A stretch of DNA of 8,377 bases, taken from assembly GCA_012798025.1 (NCBI GenBank), contig JAAZNX010000060.1:1-8377 (forward strand). Direction: 5' to 3'. The translations under genes and the position numbers were made by a program. The notes under the pieces were generated by a model that had not been told where the DNA came from, did no database searches, and saw only the letters and a program-made list of their open reading frames with translations. Source of the stretch: Methanothrix sp. (GTDB lineage Archaea; Halobacteriota; Methanosarcinia; Methanotrichales; Methanotrichaceae). This document shows positions 1 to 5,750 of this stretch, piece after piece (the stretch's first letter is position 1; each line of letters opens with the position of its first letter).

Positions 1-320
1 AATGCTTATCGTGCGGCCTTCATAAGAGAGGCCGTGGAATTCTATATGCGAGAGGCCGACTCATCCCGGCAGCACAGGGCCGATGCCAAGCTGCTAGAAG
101 ACAACCGGAAGCTTCGAGACGAACTCAAGCTTCGCAGCTTGCCTTGGCGAGATCTGAGACGGATCTCTTACGGTTGCGAAATGCTGCTTTTCTAGAAGAA
201 TCGTGTGGCTGTGGCAATCTAGGAGGGCTGAGAGATCTTTTGGAGGCAGGCGGCCTCTGGATGGCCGATAAGATCCTAGAGTCCCAGGGCGTCAGTTCGC
301 GAGACGCGGTGAAAATATAG
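1..320 (+). pseudogene. Frameshifted C-terminal part of a ribbon-helix-helix/coiled-coil protein
   Basis: Two reading frames carry one protein-like sequence. Frame 1 (from base 1, stop TAG 193-195) opens with AFIREAVEFYM, which resembles the second helix of ribbon-helix-helix (CopG/Arc-type) DNA-binding proteins. A charged, heptad-like stretch follows (LLEDNRKLRDEL). From about base 130 the sensible coding moves to the frame ending at TAG 318-320 (SETDLLRLRNAAFLEES, then a CGCG motif and a helical tail ending SSRDAVKI), while frame 1 degrades into an unlikely tail. One base gained or lost near 120-150 would rejoin the halves into a helical protein of about 105 residues plus the missing N-terminus. 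An 8-base direct repeat (AAGCTTCG) sits in this zone and could have promoted slippage. The start is outside the window. The ribbon-helix-helix identity is an inference from one helix. A sequencing error is an alternative to true decay. Confidence 0.6.
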
Positions 321-491
321 TCCTCAGCAATAAAAGCAGTAACCTCTATTTAGCAAAAATTTTTCCACCAGCGCCCTCGTATAGCTGAGAGAATTGGTGA
401 ATTTATCCCACGAATTGGCGATTATATTTTTCATATCGCACAGATCTTTGACTGTAACAACAAATAATACTCTCTTGATGGGGATTTCTAT

Positions 492-555
492 AACCCACCC
501 ATAAAATATTATTATAAAGTTTATATACTAATAATACTATTAGATGTCGTGGGTT
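492..555. repeat. Nested AT-rich inverted repeat
   Basis: AACCCAC at 492-498 is matched by its reverse complement GTGGGTT at 549-555. Inside these, TATTATTA (507-514) pairs with TAATAATA (529-536). A third palindrome, TATAAA-g-TTTATA, lies at 513-525. The arms share nearly the same centre, so the segment could fold as an imperfect hairpin or be a decayed terminal inverted repeat of the adjacent IS5-like remnant. Confidence 0.5.
519..527 (+). promoter_or_regulatory. Probable archaeal TATA box
   Basis: The sequence GTTTATATA, preceded by an A-rich stretch that could serve as BRE, is a strong match to the archaeal TATA element. Initiation about 25 bases downstream would fall near 549, within the right arm of the inverted repeat and about 50 bases before the ATG of the transposase remnant. 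It was probably the promoter of that element. Confidence 0.45.
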
Positions 556-599
556 CATTTACTGTATGGACGCTTAAAAGTCTTCATGCCAAGCAAGAG

Positions 600-725
600 A
601 TGTCGCGGCTTTCAAAGATATCGAATGTGATTGACTGGAATCCGATCCGCCAAATTCTTGATGAAATGTATGACAACAAAAGCGTGCAAGTCAGAATTAT
701 CTCAGGTTATCAGGAATACTCTTAA
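600..725 (+). pseudogene. IS5-type transposase, N-terminal remnant
   Basis: The 41-codon frame from ATG 600 to TAA 723-725 encodes SKISNVIDWNPIRQILDEMY followed by DNKS. This matches the opening helix of archaeal IS5-family transposases, where a conserved I-D-W-x-x-I-R-x-[IL]-L segment is followed by a glycine/arginine-proline stretch and the catalytic core. Here the similarity ends after DNKS; the next ten or so residues look random and run into a stop. The whole DDE catalytic domain is absent, so this is a dead fragment. No other part of the element was found downstream. The family is recalled from sequence pattern, not searched. Confidence 0.6.
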
Positions 726-770
726 TTCTGTAGAAAGCCTTTTCTATGAATAATCAAGAGGGAACAACTG

Positions 771-776
771 GGTGAT
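771..776 (+). promoter_or_regulatory. Shine-Dalgarno site of the 782 gene
   Basis: GGTGAT followed by C matches the archaeal 16S 3'-end complement (GGAGGTGATC) and lies five bases before the ATG at 782. This supports that start codon. Confidence 0.65.
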
Positions 777-781
777 CTCAG

Positions 782-1360
782 ATGAGGATATCTTCAGCTT
801 TGTTATTTGTTCTGATGCTGGGTTTTACGGCATCTGCTGCGCCTGAATTTGCAACTACTGGGCCGTATAATGTCTCCTTCGATATGAACACTTCTTTGAA
901 CTATACAGTGCAGTCTGACACGCCCATCAGTGATGCTTTGCGAACTGCATATCCTTTGCGGATAAAGACCAATGATAGCTTTCTAGCAGACATAAGAATA
1001 TATAAATACAAAGATTTAACAGACTCGACCCCGCAAATGTGGCAAACTATAAATCGCCAAGGCTTGACGGAACTTGGTTGGAGAAACATAACTCTCGCGA
1101 CAGATATGATCATCGATGGCATGCCTGCTTACGGACTTGCTGGGCAAGATTCTGCTAACAGGACATATTACACCGCATACTACTGGCTTGATAGCAAGGA
1201 ATGCGAGTGTGGCCCTGTGTCCATCGGAACGACAAATGTAATTATCATCTCATCCTATCCGCTTGCATTGACAGGAAACTTGCTTGACACCCTGCACATA
1301 GAGATCGGCAGAGAAGCTGAGCGGCAGGAACCTCTTACATTTGCGCCCCCCAAAGCGTGA
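782..1360 (+). CDS. Exported protein of unknown function, sequon-rich
   Basis: This 192-residue protein begins with a classic signal peptide: a positive N-terminus (MR), a hydrophobic core at about residues 5-16, and an A-S-A cleavage site near residue 19. No C-terminal anchor is visible, so it is predicted to be released or held at the cell envelope. Five N-x-S/T sequons (NTS, NYT, NDS, NIT, NRT) fit an N-glycosylated archaeal surface protein. A C-E-C pair lies near residues 140-142. The mature part is polar, with alternating hydrophobic segments suggesting beta strands. A run of hydrophobics near residue 155 (VIIISSYP) followed by a helix resembles small alpha/beta sandwich (PsbP/Mog1-like) secreted domains, but this is only an impression. 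The start is fixed by the GGTGAT site. It appears to be monocistronic, ending before a T-rich tract. Confidence 0.8.
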   Translation: MRISSALLFVLMLGFTASAAPEFATTGPYNVSFDMNTSLNYTVQSDTPISDALRTAYPLRIKTNDSFLADIRIYKYKDLTDSTPQMWQTINRQGLTELGWRNITLATDMIIDGMPAYGLAGQDSANRTYYTAYYWLDSKECECGPVSIGTTNVIIISSYPLALTGNLLDTLHIEIGREAERQEPLTFAPPKA

Positions 1361-1389
1361 CTGACGATCACAAATCCACCAAGCTCCTA

Positions 1390-1406
1390 TTTTTCTGTTC
1401 TTTTTT
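1390..1406 (+). terminator. T-rich terminator tract
   Basis: Two T-runs (TTTTT and TTTTTT), separated by a short mixed stretch, lie about 30-45 bases after the TGA of the preceding gene. Archaeal polymerases terminate at such U-tracts without needing a hairpin; none is evident. Confidence 0.5.
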
Positions 1407-1452
1407 AAAAAGTCCGGGCATGTATCGCGGACAGTAACTAGATTCAGAGCAT

Positions 1453-1498
1453 GAATTCAAGGACTCCAGTTAGTAGAAACATATCTTAATTTGAATTC
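1453..1498. repeat. 8-bp inverted repeat upstream of 1636 gene
   Basis: GAATTCAA (1453-1460) is repeated as its reverse complement TTGAATTC (1491-1498), with 30 bases between. It lies just upstream of the putative TATA box of the 1636 gene and could be a regulator site. It could also be chance, because each arm contains the self-complementary GAATTC. Confidence 0.25.
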
Positions 1499-1499
1499 C

Positions 1500-1511
1500 T
1501 ATTATTTAATA
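1500..1511 (+). promoter_or_regulatory. Putative TATA box of the 1636 gene
   Basis: TATTATTTAATA is the best TATA-like element upstream of the exported protein gene. Initiation about 25 bases later would give a leader of roughly 100 nucleotides, long for an archaeal mRNA, that contains the hairpin at 1541-1558. Confidence 0.4.
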
Positions 1512-1540
1512 AAGAATGCTGAGATAATGGATGGTGTTGT

Positions 1541-1558
1541 GTCAAATGCAAATTTGAC
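1541..1558 (+). promoter_or_regulatory. Perfect 7-bp hairpin/palindrome in the leader
   Basis: GTCAAAT and ATTTGAC flank the tetranucleotide GCAA, giving a perfect 7-bp stem with a 4-base loop. It lies between the putative promoter and the ribosome-binding site of the 1636 gene. It could be an RNA hairpin affecting translation or stability, or a DNA operator. No known riboswitch class is recognised. Confidence 0.4.
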
Positions 1559-1635
1559 GGGCGAATTGTACCTGACATTCGGTGCCCAGAAATATCGCAT
1601 TGAGACACAAAATAAAATTTGGGGGAAAGAATAGT

Positions 1636-2187
1636 ATGAAAAAGATGTTACTTGTAGCAATGTTGGTTGGAATGCTGCTGATCGGCGCTGCCTCTGCTAG
1701 CTGGGCCAGGCCGTCTTTTGGCAGTGCAATCGCAAATGCAGACGCATATGCTAAGGGAAAGGCAACAGTAGACCTCGATCCATGGACTGATGCCAAAATA
1801 GAGACCATCTGGTCCACTGCAGGCTCGAACACCTGGACGTTCGCAAATGCCAAGCTGGATCCAGTCTCAGAATCAGTTTCCAACGGCTGGGCAGTATCTC
1901 AGATAGCCGGTAAATTAACTGAGAACAAATGCTGGGGTCCGGAGCAGACAGTAGACGTCGATCTGCTGCAGGCTTCTTCGACTGCTACGGCATTTAACTA
2001 TGCTGAGGGCTCTAAGATCGCAGATGGTAACACGTTCACAGCGAACATTGCAACTACATCCATGTCCGATGATAAGATCTCCTCGCTGTCAATTGCAGAC
2101 TCATCATCGTCAGGCTTCGCCATGGGATTTGCAGGAACGCCCATCACAATGCCACAGCCACTGACCGCTCTGCCAACTCTGCCCTAA
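1636..2187 (+). CDS. Exported Ala/Ser/Thr-rich protein of unknown function
   Basis: The start ATG at 1636 is chosen over the in-frame ATG at 1582 because GGGGGAAAG (1621-1629) is a good ribosome-binding site and because it begins exactly at a signal peptide: MKK, a hydrophobic core at residues 4-18, and cleavage near residue 22-24. The mature protein (about 160 residues) is rich in Ala, Ser, Thr, Asp and Asn. It has short self-similar pieces around residues 33-46 and 68-80 (ANADAYAKGK, FANAKLDP), low charge and no membrane anchor. It ends in a Pro/Leu-rich tail. There is one cysteine, at about residue 99. Such composition suits an extracellular beta-rich surface, sheath or adhesin protein, but no family is recognised and the role is unknown. 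It is probably transcribed alone from its own promoter to a strong terminator. Confidence 0.8.
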   Translation: MKKMLLVAMLVGMLLIGAASASWARPSFGSAIANADAYAKGKATVDLDPWTDAKIETIWSTAGSNTWTFANAKLDPVSESVSNGWAVSQIAGKLTENKCWGPEQTVDVDLLQASSTATAFNYAEGSKIADGNTFTANIATTSMSDDKISSLSIADSSSSGFAMGFAGTPITMPQPLTALPTLP

Positions 2188-2191
2188 ATAA

Positions 2192-2235
2192 GGGAAGGGC
2201 TTTCAATAGCTTGGCCCATCCCAAATCTCTTTTTT
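2192..2235 (+). terminator. Stem-loop plus T-run terminator
   Basis: GGGAAGGGC at 2192-2200 pairs with GCCCATCCC at 2214-2222, giving nine positions with one A-A mismatch and a 13-base loop. A T6 run follows at 2230-2235. It lies immediately after the TAA of the 1636 gene and before the convergent stop of the channel gene, so it would end + strand transcription. The minus strand has no matching T-run here. Confidence 0.7.
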
Positions 2236-2238
2236 CAA

Positions 2239-3258
2239 TTACCTCAGCATCACCTTGCTTAAAGTTACAAGGAACAAGGCCATCAACAGCCATCCCAGAA
2301 GGGTTTCGACCACTGTCAGGTATTCATAGCCCTCCACGATGCTGAGATTCTGCGGGTTTCGTCCCAAAAACATCATGCTGCTGAAGTAGAGGGCATCATA
2401 TAACGATATGCTTGCCGCATGATGCGAAGCCGTAGCTGCGCTGAATTGCAGAGCGCTGCTAGCCCAGAAGATGGCCGTGAAGATGACCATGATGACGACA
2501 CTCAGCATTACAGTATGCGACGGACGCACGCCGTAGCCGCATGACAGCCATACAAGGCCATCCACGAGCCTGGGAAATATCTTCTTTGTGCGGGCCTGCT
2601 TTTCCTTTCGGTACTGATAGTAGCAGTTATCCTCATCTTTGAACTGCTCCAGGTTCCTGAAGTTCTTGATCAATGTCAAGTAAACCGAACCGTTGAAGGG
2701 AAGATGATCCCGTATAGAGTTCCACCGAACAACAATGCGATTGAAGTTAAAATCCTTGAGATATATGTTGGACCCATCTGCAAAGATAGCATCCGATAGC
2801 CTCAAAGTGTAGATCTTGGCATTGGAGAGATTCATATTCTTGTCGAACCTAGCCCTGCCAAAATCTGCATCGTTGAACCTGGCCCTGGAGAAGTTGGCCT
2901 CAGTTCCGAAATGCGCCCTGGAGAAGTTGGCCTCGCCCTGGAACTGCGACTCAGAAAAGCCTGCATCCTCCTGGAAATGGGAATCTGAGAAGTTGGCTGC
3001 TTTGGTGAAGACTGTGCCGTCGAAGTCTACCAACTGAGAGAATGAGGAGTGATCGAAGAACACGTCCCCCTTGATGGTAGAGTACTCGATTTTTATTATT
3101 GACTTTATTATTTTTCTTTTATTTTTATTTAAGGGAAGATCAAGACGGTGCAGATCGAGGTCTCCATAGATGATGATGTTCTCGTACTCCACCGGCTTTC
3201 CTTCCTCGATCTTAGCCAGTACCTCGTCGGCCTTGATCATCAAAAGGTTATCGACCAT
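2239..3258 (-). CDS. Pentapeptide-type repeat protein with C-terminal ion-channel-like module
   Basis: This is a 339-residue two-part protein. Residues 1-60 form an N-terminal region (ADEVLAKIEEGKPV, GDLDLHRLDLP) typical of archaeal members. Residues 66-140 are a repeat region with phenylalanines spaced 5 and 6 residues apart in alternation (units such as NFSRAHFGTEA), which predicts a right-handed beta-helix of the Pentapeptide_3 kind. A conserved linker (FRNLEQFKDEDNCYYQYRKE) leads to one membrane helix (about 249-268), a re-entrant pore-like segment (YDALYFSSMMFLG, 287-299) and a second helix (about 314-334). This layout is that of two-transmembrane potassium channels, but the T-x-G-Y-G filter is absent (FLGRNP instead), so ion selectivity cannot be inferred. 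No ribosome-binding site is obvious; ATG 3240 (MIKADE) is an alternative start. It follows thymidylate synthase by 12 bases and is probably co-transcribed with it. Confidence 0.85.
   Translation of the reverse strand: MVDNLLMIKADEVLAKIEEGKPVEYENIIIYGDLDLHRLDLPLNKNKRKIIKSIIKIEYSTIKGDVFFDHSSFSQLVDFDGTVFTKAANFSDSHFQEDAGFSESQFQGEANFSRAHFGTEANFSRARFNDADFGRARFDKNMNLSNAKIYTLRLSDAIFADGSNIYLKDFNFNRIVVRWNSIRDHLPFNGSVYLTLIKNFRNLEQFKDEDNCYYQYRKEKQARTKKIFPRLVDGLVWLSCGYGVRPSHTVMLSVVIMVIFTAIFWASSALQFSAATASHHAASISLYDALYFSSMMFLGRNPQNLSIVEGYEYLTVVETLLGWLLMALFLVTLSKVMLR
2882..2934. repeat. 20-bp direct repeat inside the repeat-protein gene
   Basis: GCCCTGGAGAAGTTGGCCTC occurs at 2882-2901 and identically at 2915-2934, 33 bases (11 codons) apart. 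It encodes the duplicated EANFSRA unit. The exact nucleotide identity points to recent duplication or conversion of repeat units. Confidence 0.8.
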
Positions 3259-3270
3259 GAACGTATGGAG

Positions 3271-3942
3271 TTATCGATGGATGCAGATATCTCTTTTGGT
3301 GCGAATCATCTCAGCAACCCTGTCCCAGTCATGCTCGTAGACGTGAGCCGAGGCGCTCGTCGTGGAGATCGAGCCCGGCCTGGCACCAACCTCTTTGGAG
3401 ACATGCTCCAGAACCCTCGCAAGGCCGTACAGATTGGCCGGATATGCGCCAGCATAGTCATGGCTGCGGAAGAAGACTGAAAGGTTCAAGCAGCCGTCGC
3501 GAAGCTTGAAGTCGTCCACGATCATGCAGGGAACCTCGTCCTTTGCGCTATCCACCATTGGGATCCATGTTACTGCCGTAGCTCGGCGCGAGGAAGGCGA
3601 GGCCTTGAGGCGGCGAATGACCTGCTCAATTTGATCGATCATCTCAGAGCAGCCAGGCACGGACCAGGCCCGCAGCCGTTCCCCGTATGTATACTCAAAG
3701 CCAGGGTTCTCACAGCTCAAGAGCTGGTGGGCATACTCATCCAGACGCTCCTCATTCCAGGAGTACTCAGCTGGGATCATCTCGTGGTATGGATCTTCTA
3801 CCACCACCTGAAGGGAGAGCAATTCCAGGATCCTTGTCCCCCGCTCATCTGATATCTCCTGGCCATGCTGCCAGATGAGATTGAGCCCGCGATGCCAGGC
3901 ATCGGAGATGGTCCGGGCACGAACGAACCTGCCAAGCTTCAT
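3271..3942 (-). CDS. thyA: Thymidylate synthase, methanogen type
   Basis: The 223-residue product matches the short archaeal/methanogen branch of thymidylate synthases, which methylate dUMP to dTMP with a folate or pterin one-carbon donor. Visible signatures (numbered from the ATG) are the paired arginines of the dUMP phosphate site (SSRRATAV, R119/R120), the catalytic cysteine in VPC (C139), the FRSHDYAGAYPANLYGLA block carrying the phosphate-binding R-S, the conserved Asp and the uracil-recognising Asn (about N170), and the HVYEHD motif near the C-terminus. It is shorter than bacterial ThyA (about 264), as usual for this branch; the donor in methanogens is thought to be a tetrahydromethanopterin derivative. 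ATG 3942 is preferred over the upstream TTG (3954) because the homologous part begins at MKLGRFV. It sits between a small SAP-like gene and the channel gene, same strand, gaps of 30 and 12 bases. Confidence 0.9.
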   Translation of the reverse strand: MKLGRFVRARTISDAWHRGLNLIWQHGQEISDERGTRILELLSLQVVVEDPYHEMIPAEYSWNEERLDEYAHQLLSCENPGFEYTYGERLRAWSVPGCSEMIDQIEQVIRRLKASPSSRRATAVTWIPMVDSAKDEVPCMIVDDFKLRDGCLNLSVFFRSHDYAGAYPANLYGLARVLEHVSKEVGARPGSISTTSASAHVYEHDWDRVAEMIRTKRDICIHR

Positions 3943-3972
3943 AATTACGATCAATAAATAAAAACAGCCAGC

Positions 3973-4140
3973 TTATTTCATCTTTTGCGTCTTGGATCCT
4001 TCCAGCTCTGCAATGGCCTCGGGTGGAAATGCCCGAACGATGTCTATCTTCTTGACACAGCGGGTGGCGATGCCGTATTTCTTTGCAATAGGCCGAAGCT
4101 CGCTCATGCTGTACTTCTTGGCAATCTCCTCAGCATCCAT
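3973..4140 (-). CDS. Small SAP/Rho-N-like putative nucleic-acid-binding protein
   Basis: The 55-residue product is built around SELRPIAKKYGI, followed by a basic turn and KKIDIVRAFPPEAI. This is the helix-extended loop-helix pattern of SAP and Rho N-terminal domains (L-R-x-[IL]-A-x-x-x-G-I then K-x-[DE]-[IL]-[VI]-x-A), which commonly bind DNA or RNA. The tail is short and charged. ATG 4140 is chosen over the in-frame GTG at 4158: GAGGGAG lies just upstream, and the TATA-like element at 4163-4170 would place initiation near 4140, so a start at 4158 would be lost from the transcript. It is the first gene of the cluster with thyA and the channel gene. Its own function is unknown; the domain assignment is by pattern. 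Confidence 0.7.
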   Translation of the reverse strand: MDAEEIAKKYSMSELRPIAKKYGIATRCVKKIDIVRAFPPEAIAELEGSKTQKMK

Positions 4141-4162
4141 GAAGCTCCCTCTCGTCACAAGA

Positions 4163-4170
4163 TACTTAAA
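4163..4170 (-). promoter_or_regulatory. Putative TATA box for the small SAP-like gene and thyA cluster
   Basis: On the minus strand TTTAAGTA follows a C-G-A6 stretch that could serve as BRE. Its centre lies about 26 bases before ATG 4140, the spacing expected for a transcript with almost no leader. Confidence 0.5.
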
Positions 4171-4670
4171 TTTTTTCGGCGCGCGAGCACACCTCCACCC
4201 ATTTCGTTTGACCGTATACTGTCACTATCCTGATATGAGCAGATGGTTAATCCCCCACATGGGGACAATTTCCCATGCGCATTCGATGACGCAGCCCGTA
4301 TTCGCGGGAATGTTGGCAAGTTCAAGGCACAGGAACTTTAGTGCGGGCTTTTAGCATTTTGCAGAGATTGTGTTCTCAATCTCGAATATGTCAGACCTCG
4401 TCATCTACTCCATCGGCGTCCCCTCACCCATCACCCCCGCCAAGCCGCTGTCCTCCATCCCTGCAGCTCGCTCGTGATAGTGTCGAAGGCCGCGCACCCC
4501 CATGCACCGGCGCTGCATCTGCTGCACAGCTCGCCAGCGGCGGCGGCAGTAGTGGTGGCAACGCACAGCCAAAAGTGGGCCGTGGGCCAGGTGGTGGATG
4601 TGCCGCTGCCTGCGCCTGGAGCAATCCATGTCTGAAAAGACGTGGCCCCATTGAAACTTTCTGCATGAGT
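4171..4670. other. Intergenic region with GC-rich block, no secure gene
   Basis: This 500-base gap separates two minus-strand groups. Bases 4171-4380 show only many stops and a small hairpin-like element (CCCC-ACAT-GGGG near 4252-4263). Bases 4388-4640 are GC-rich, and several frames on both strands lack stops, a common artefact of GC-rich DNA. The most codon-like track is on the + strand: ATG 4388 begins 29 codons with mostly C/G third positions (MSDLVIYSIGVPSP) ending at TGA/TAG near 4475-4480, and an adjacent frame continues with Val/Ala-rich codons (WAVGQVVDVPLPAPG) to a TGA near 4633. This could be a frameshifted gene, but no family is recognised. The minus-strand frames give Arg/His- or Pro-rich products and look spurious. 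Confidence 0.4.
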
Positions 4671-5522
4671 TCACTCGCATGGATTTTTCTGCCACCACAT
4701 CTTCACCCTGAGCGAAGAGCTCGGCAGCACCAACGCGTCCCCCTCCTTTCTGATAATTTTAGCCAGATAGTCCCTGATGATCGCTTTTTGCTCCTCAGTC
4801 TCAGCCTGAGCCTGCAAGGCGAGCTCTTTTTGGGCCTCATCCAGAGAAGTGTAGCGCTGGTTGTGCTCTAGCCAGAACACTCTGATATGCGGATAGATGC
4901 CCATCTGGTAGAGCACATTGTAGAGCACATCGCACTTTGGTGCTGGCTGGTATGCCCGTCCATGCAGTTTCGGCCACAGCTCCGACCACTGCCGGTCCCA
5001 TGATGTCTCCCCTGCGAAGTGATATAGGTAGACGTACTTCGAGGACGCTTCCACCATCTTCTTGATCGCCGATCGAATGTCTGGCATGCCCAGGGAAAAT
5101 GAAGCGATCACTACATCGTAAGGAGGCTGAAGATCCTCGTTCACATCCACATCCTCCCAGCGCTTCTGCACCACGGTGATGTTCTGAACACCAAATTCCG
5201 CCATCTTTTCTCTCATCACGCAGCTCATGCCCTCTGCAGGTTCAACGGCGGTGACGTGCGCAACTTTTTGTGCGAAAGGAATGGCCAGGGTTCCGGGCCC
5301 AGCGCCAATGTCAAGAACTCGAGACTGCGGCATGGTGTCGGTTTCCCATATCGTCTTATCAATCCTGTTCCTCTCCTGATGACACATGTTCCAAAACTGC
5401 AAAGCTCTCTCCCGGCTTTCCCAGATTCTAGAGCAATCCCTGCCAGGACTGGATCTTCTGTTACGGTGCATCTGGCTCTTCCAGACCTCGTTCCAATCGA
5501 TATCTTTCAACGGATCTTCCAT
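4671..5522 (-). CDS. Class I SAM-dependent methyltransferase
   Basis: The 283-residue protein has a Rossmann-type methyltransferase core. Motif I is VLDIGAGPGTLAIPFA (residues 69-84), the acidic ribose-binding residue is in AVEP (E94), and the motif IV-like strand is DVVIASFSLGMPD (136-148). An N-terminal helical region contains EVWKSQM and ERALQFWNM. The C-terminal part, rich in aromatic residues (WDRQWSELWPKLHG), probably forms the substrate pocket. The substrate cannot be named; the fold fits small-molecule methylation. ATG 5522 is preferred to the upstream TTG (5552) because GAGGTCA lies seven bases before it. It follows a fragment resembling an ABC-transporter substrate-binding protein by 30 bases. 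Methyltransferases of this kind are often encoded near metal-chelate or corrinoid uptake genes in methanogens, so a role in cofactor or metallophore metabolism is possible but unproven. Confidence 0.85.
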   Translation of the reverse strand: MEDPLKDIDWNEVWKSQMHRNRRSSPGRDCSRIWESRERALQFWNMCHQERNRIDKTIWETDTMPQSRVLDIGAGPGTLAIPFAQKVAHVTAVEPAEGMSCVMREKMAEFGVQNITVVQKRWEDVDVNEDLQPPYDVVIASFSLGMPDIRSAIKKMVEASSKYVYLYHFAGETSWDRQWSELWPKLHGRAYQPAPKCDVLYNVLYQMGIYPHIRVFWLEHNQRYTSLDEAQKELALQAQAETEEQKAIIRDYLAKIIRKEGDALVLPSSSLRVKMWWQKNPCE

Positions 5523-5552
5523 GAAAATGACCTCAAAACCAACCCGATTCAA

Positions 5553-5750
5553 TTATTCTATCTGGCTCTCAAAATTCTCAAAATAATCGGCGATCTCAGC
5601 AGCACGCTCAGTCTTGTTGAATACCTGACCGGTTATTCGAATTTCGTTCCAGAGATGAGATATATCTGGTTCATCATAATAATCAGTTCCATAAAGTACG
5701 ACCACAGTAACACCCAAAGCATGATGAGCAGCTGCAAGGTGGCCCCTCAT
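5553..5750 (-). pseudogene. Fragment of an ABC-transporter substrate-binding protein (FecB/BtuF-like)
   Basis: The 65 residues from ATG 5750 contain LGVTVVVLYG followed by HLWNEIRITGQVFNKTERAA and EIADYFENFE. This matches the middle of iron-siderophore/cobalamin binding proteins: a beta strand (A-L-G-[IV]-P-V-V-x-L), then a helix with [DE]-[IL]-R-[IL]-[LT]-G-x-[IV]-x-x-K-x-E-x-A, leading into the long backbone helix. An intact protein has about 300-380 residues, so both the signal-peptide lobe and the C-terminal lobe are missing. GGAGG eight bases before ATG 5750 could still drive translation, and an upstream in-frame TTG (5771) extends it slightly. It probably shares a transcript with the methyltransferase. 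It could instead be a functional mini-protein, but the truncation at both ends favours a remnant. Confidence 0.55.

Larger units (their letters stand above)
321..599. other. AT-rich non-coding stretch before transposase remnant
   Basis: No gene is supportable here. The + strand is full of stops. The minus strand is open from about 494 down to a TGA at 324-326, with a protein-like composition, but its only ATG (434) would give 36 residues. The right half is strongly AT-rich and holds the inverted repeat and TATA element listed separately. The composition differs sharply from the GC-richer genes in the right half of the window and fits an insertion-sequence end or eroded DNA. Confidence 0.5.

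Noticed and set aside
1582..1635. Upstream ATG extending the exported protein by 18 residues
   Set aside because: The extension would bury the signal peptide; ATG 1636 has the GGGGGAAAG site and starts exactly at the signal sequence.
1542..1883. Minus-strand 113-codon frame
   Set aside because: It is antisense to the start of the exported protein gene, which has a signal peptide and a ribosome-binding site.
2816..3037. + strand repetitive 73-codon frame
   Set aside because: It is the antisense image of the phenylalanine repeat region of the channel gene.
4405..4698. Minus-strand 97-codon frame downstream of the methyltransferase
   Set aside because: The product is an implausible Arg/His/Met-rich sequence, overlaps the methyltransferase C-terminus in another frame, and has no ribosome-binding site.
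4341..4871. Long + strand open frame (176 codons) across the GC-rich block
   Set aside because: It runs antisense into the methyltransferase gene, is low-complexity (Ser/Pro/Gly/Cys runs) and reflects the absence of stops in GC-rich DNA.
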